IMG/VR virus record: IMGVR_UViG_3300046756_000053
Location: 1-21,432 of that record
DNA length: 21,432 nucleotides
Reading direction: 5' to 3' (one strand)
Source: a virus
Part shown: piece by piece, positions 19,615-21,432 of the stretch
Position numbering within the stretch: the stretch's first letter is position 1
Layout of the letters: each line of letters starts with the position of its first letter
Notes under the pieces: generated by a model
Told to the model about the DNA's origin: nothing
What the model saw: only the letters and a program-made list of their open reading frames with translations
The model's database searches: none
Position numbers and translations under genes: made by a program

Positions 19615-19848
19615 ATGAATAATCATATTGTTGGAAATGTGTATTTCGTAATATCTGAACCATATCGACTTAACGGAAAGGTACTAACAAAACACGAAAG
19701 GACTCAACTACGCTCTGAATTACAGGATGCGGGGATGTTTCGAAAACGGTTCAAATCCAGAAAGGATGCAGAAAATGTTCTAATTGGAACGGCATTAAAT
19801 AGGGATATTTTTTCAGTTTGCGAAATGGCTGACCTAAATATTTTCTAA
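19615..19848 (+). CDS. Isolated plus-strand small protein of unknown function
   Basis: A 77-residue protein starting MNNHIVGNVYFVISEPYRLNG, basic in the middle (RTQLRSELQDAGMFRKRFKSRKDAENV) and ending in CEMADLNIF. I do not recognise it. It is the only plus-strand gene in the window and has a full unit of its own: the strongest promoter, AAAGGAA ribosome site and a UUCG-capped terminator. Such a unit is typical of an early gene or an acquired accessory gene (moron). It lies opposite the lysis and early-type genes. It could be a host-takeover or anti-defence protein, but there is no direct evidence. Confidence 0.75.
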   Translation: MNNHIVGNVYFVISEPYRLNGKVLTKHERTQLRSELQDAGMFRKRFKSRKDAENVLIGTALNRDIFSVCEMADLNIF

Positions 19849-19854
19849 ATCAAC

Positions 19855-19879
19855 AGCCCTACTTCGGTGGGGCTTTTTT
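19855..19879 (+). terminator. Rho-independent terminator with UUCG loop
   Basis: AGCCCTAC and GTGGGGCT (19855-19862, 19867-19874) form an 8-base stem with one G-U pair and a TTCG loop, then five T residues. It ends the plus-strand gene. The minus-strand endolysin operon converges on it. Confidence 0.87.
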
Positions 19880-19880
19880 A

Positions 19881-19896
19881 TGTTCCACGTAGAACC
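19881..19896. promoter_or_regulatory. parS-like palindrome
   Basis: TGTTCCACGTAGAACC matches 14 of 16 positions of TGTTCCACGTGGAACA, a form of the bacterial chromosomal parS site bound by ParB. It lies right after the terminator and touches the endolysin stop. The mismatch in the central CACGTG may weaken binding. The match may be incidental. Confidence 0.35.
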
Positions 19897-20291
19897 TAGT
19901 AAGACCAAATGGCAGGAGAAGGGAATCCATCTTCTTCAGTACAGTCATCCAAGTGGATAAATCTGCCGCCACCTTTCTGCTGTATGCCTATTCGCTTAAT
20001 ACCATGCTTCTGAGCCACCCTAATGATCTCTAAGGCCTTTTCTCCATTAGCCAATATATCCACAGCCTTACCTGTTGTATGCGCTCCTAGCTTGTTTTTA
20101 CGGGCTTCTATGGGGTGCTGTGGGCTTCTGTAAGCACTAGATAGGGCAAAACTAAATCCGCACTCCTCTCTGATAGCATTTAGCTTGGCTAAAAACAGTA
20201 GGTCAAAACCTTCCTCGCCAGTATGCTTGCACTTTAACTCTTTAGGCTTAAAGTAGTTTTTAGGTTCATCTTTCTTAGGTGATTTAGCCAT
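19896..20291 (-). CDS. Endolysin, M15-type peptidase
   Basis: A 131-residue peptidase of the M15 (D-Ala-D-Ala carboxypeptidase/L-Ala-D-Glu endopeptidase-like) family, cutting peptide links in peptidoglycan. The zinc ligands are H71 and D78 in HTTGKAVD and H113 in FIHLDD. SSAYRSPQHP at 51-60 is the usual substrate-side motif. There is no signal peptide or wall-binding domain, so it needs the adjacent holin to reach the wall. It overlaps the holin gene as TAATG. Confidence 0.87.
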   Translation of the reverse strand: MAKSPKKDEPKNYFKPKELKCKHTGEEGFDLLFLAKLNAIREECGFSFALSSAYRSPQHPIEARKNKLGAHTTGKAVDILANGEKALEIIRVAQKHGIKRIGIQQKGGGRFIHLDDCTEEDGFPSPAIWSY

Positions 20292-20695
20292 TAGTTTTCT
20301 CTCTGTACGCCTTTAACCTTTTCTACGCTACGCATTGCTCCTAACCCTAACATACCCATTAGAACGGGCATCATTTCTGCTGTTGGGATTAGTGGAACGG
20401 TAACGTCTGATCCTGCCAATTCTAGGATCATGTTGGTAATAGGTATTGTGATAAAGTTGCCCGCCATGCCCAGTACGCAGACCCAGCCGATTGCTGGCCG
20501 CCAGCCTGCCACAAATAAACTCTTGTGTGCCGCTTCAGCTTTATTAACTTCGATCTGACCCATGACACTTTCATGCGCTTGTTTTTCTGCTAATGTAGCA
20601 ATTTCATGCGCCAAAGCATTCTTTTGATCTTTATCTTCAATGAACTTATCTAAAAGCCCCGCGACAGGTTGCGCGAGTGTAGCCAGTAAACTCAT
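20291..20695 (-). CDS. Holin, three-helix type
   Basis: A 134-residue protein starting MSLLATLAQPVAGLLDKFIED. The N-terminal amphipathic part and coiled region (to about residue 55) precede membrane segments in WRPAIGWVCVLGMAGNFITIPI and the MMPVLMGMLGLGAM segment near the C-terminus. The AGWRPAIGW motif fits the three-transmembrane holin family. It would make lesions that release the M15 enzyme. I take the ATG at 20695, with AAAGG upstream and a four-base overlap with the XhlA-like stop. Holin function is predicted by context and topology. Confidence 0.78.
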   Translation of the reverse strand: MSLLATLAQPVAGLLDKFIEDKDQKNALAHEIATLAEKQAHESVMGQIEVNKAEAAHKSLFVAGWRPAIGWVCVLGMAGNFITIPITNMILELAGSDVTVPLIPTAEMMPVLMGMLGLGAMRSVEKVKGVQREN

Positions 20696-20898
20696 ATGAC
20701 ACCTTTCTCTATTAGGAATAATCCAATAATCAACGGGTAGATACCCCAAAGCATAAGTTCGGTTTTCTTAAAACGCTCACTGCCTTGATCCAGACGCTTT
20801 TCTATGCCTTGGCATCGCTCATCAATTACTTGCATTCTTACAGCGCATTCACGTTCATGCGCCTCTAGCTTCAAAAGGGCTTCCTTAACCGTTGCCAT
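20692..20898 (-). CDS. XhlA-like small membrane protein (lysis-associated)
   Basis: A 68-residue protein: a coiled-coil N-terminal part (LLKLEAHERECAVRMQVIDERCQGIEKRL in order) and one C-terminal span (MLWGIYPLIIGLFLI at 49-63). This matches the XhlA/hemolysin-type partners next to holins. AGGAG precedes the ATG. Its exact part in lysis, as antiholin, pinholin partner or spanin substitute, cannot be told. No separate Rz/Rz1 pair was found nearby. Confidence 0.65.
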   Translation of the reverse strand: MATVKEALLKLEAHERECAVRMQVIDERCQGIEKRLDQGSERFKKTELMLWGIYPLIIGLFLIEKGVI

Positions 20899-21370
20899 CT
20901 GACACTCCTAAAATAAATGAAAATACTTTGTATATAGCAAAACCTAATACAAGTATCCCTGATATTTGCACTGTATTCCAGAAAAACGCTTTTCGCTTGC
21001 GCTCCTGTAAGTAAATTGTTTTTTCCCTTTGCGCCTGTACAGACCGCCTTAACTCCACAAGTTCTTTATAGCCGTTCTCTCCAAACTGGAACATTAACAG
21101 TTCGCGTAATTCACGTTCCATCTGTTGAGTTTTCTTTTGACGGGCGTATATCTCCATCGCTTCTTCATTAACCGATTTACTGGCAATGATCTTTTTAAAT
21201 AGCGGGGGATTTTCTGCCTGACGCTTGTGTTCGGCTAGATCAGAAACAGCACCATAGAATCTGCCCACTTGTGTAAGCGTATCTTCTATTTCTCGACCTG
21301 CGGCAACCATTCTTTTGACTGTACCAAAAGCGTTAGCGGCAATTGATAATGCTGTTACTGGATCAATCAT
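20885..21370 (-). CDS. Conserved phage protein with coiled coil and C-terminal membrane span
   Basis: A 161-residue protein beginning MIDPVTALSIAANAFGTVKRMV, a helical start I recall from unnamed marine-phage proteins near lysis or tail genes. A charged coiled coil covers about 70-135 (ARQKKTQQMERELRELL and onward), followed by a single membrane helix FFWNTVQISGILVLGFAIYK near the end and a short tail. The ATG at 21370 has AAGG upstream; it overlaps the XhlA-like gene by 14 bases. It may be a spanin-like or virion membrane protein. Function is not established. Confidence 0.65.
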   Translation of the reverse strand: MIDPVTALSIAANAFGTVKRMVAAGREIEDTLTQVGRFYGAVSDLAEHKRQAENPPLFKKIIASKSVNEEAMEIYARQKKTQQMERELRELLMFQFGENGYKELVELRRSVQAQREKTIYLQERKRKAFFWNTVQISGILVLGFAIYKVFSFILGVSDGNG

Positions 21371-21378
21371 TTTAACCT

Positions 21379-21432
21379 TCAATCTATGGGCGTAATGCCA
21401 TAGTCACCTAAATTATAATCTTCTGGATAATC
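21379..21432 (-). CDS. C-terminal end of an upstream gene (runs off the right edge)
   Basis: An open frame enters at the right edge and reads DYPEDYNLGDYGITPID before a TGA at 21379. The next gene's ribosome site lies just after its stop. Only 17 residues are visible, acidic and rich in Tyr; they are too few to name. In transcription order it precedes the lysis cassette, so a tail protein is plausible. Confidence 0.5.
   Translation of the reverse strand, partial: DYPEDYNLGDYGITPID

Noticed and set aside
1-21432. CRISPR array, insertion sequence, integrase or attachment site
   Set aside because: No regularly spaced repeats, no transposase or integrase motifs and no tRNA gene with a duplicated end were seen; the only direct repeats are the short ones described.

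Overview
The window is a contiguous piece of a tailed double-stranded DNA bacteriophage genome (Caudoviricetes), or a prophage containing one. The tail tube and tail terminator genes point to a siphovirus with a long non-contractile tail. The host cannot be read directly. Lambda-type accessory genes (NinB, NinG), moderate AT-richness and the protein families present fit a Gram-negative, perhaps aquatic gammaproteobacterial host, but that is inference. No integrase is visible, so lifestyle is open. Nearly all genes lie on the minus strand and read right to left in tightly overlapping pairs (ATGA, TAATG or TGATG junctions). One small gene is on the plus strand.

Region by region, in transcription order. 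21432-19896: the end of an upstream gene, an unknown membrane protein, then a lysis cassette (XhlA-like protein, three-helix holin, M15 peptidase endolysin). 19855-19110: an isolated plus-strand gene with its own promoter and terminator, faced by a minus-strand promoter. 19397-16735: small unknown genes, then a recombination cassette (DUF1071-type annealing protein, YqaJ-type exonuclease, SSB-tailed DUF736-like protein). 16735-16109: a Cro/CI-like HTH gene, a large inverted repeat, a possible multi-branched RNA, a perfect operator-like palindrome and a strong plus-strand terminator. 16108-12636: conserved replication and recombination genes (helicase-loader-like protein, NinB, metallophosphoesterase, zinc ribbon, DUF3310, NinG). 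12525-10853: small unknown and membrane proteins under repeated promoters.

10791-7466 is a sugar and DNA-modification-type cassette: an acidic protein, a ParB-fold protein, a TET-associated-type glycosyltransferase (TAGT), a nucleotide-sugar epimerase and a short UDP-sugar dehydrogenase. It runs straight into the packaging and head genes (terS, terL, portal, MuF protein, a tiny Lys-rich protein, scaffold, major capsid protein). After a terminator or attenuator behind the capsid gene come the connector, tail terminator and tail tube genes and the start of a probable tail assembly chaperone.

The most unusual parts are the TAGT/ParB/epimerase/dehydrogenase cassette, which suggests a phage-made sugar attached to DNA; the regulatory island at 16109-16735; and a family of near-identical promoters with a conserved 17-base spacer. 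Several genes under 60 codons were found by hand, including a zinc ribbon at 13269-13448 and a Lys-rich peptide at 3691-3771.
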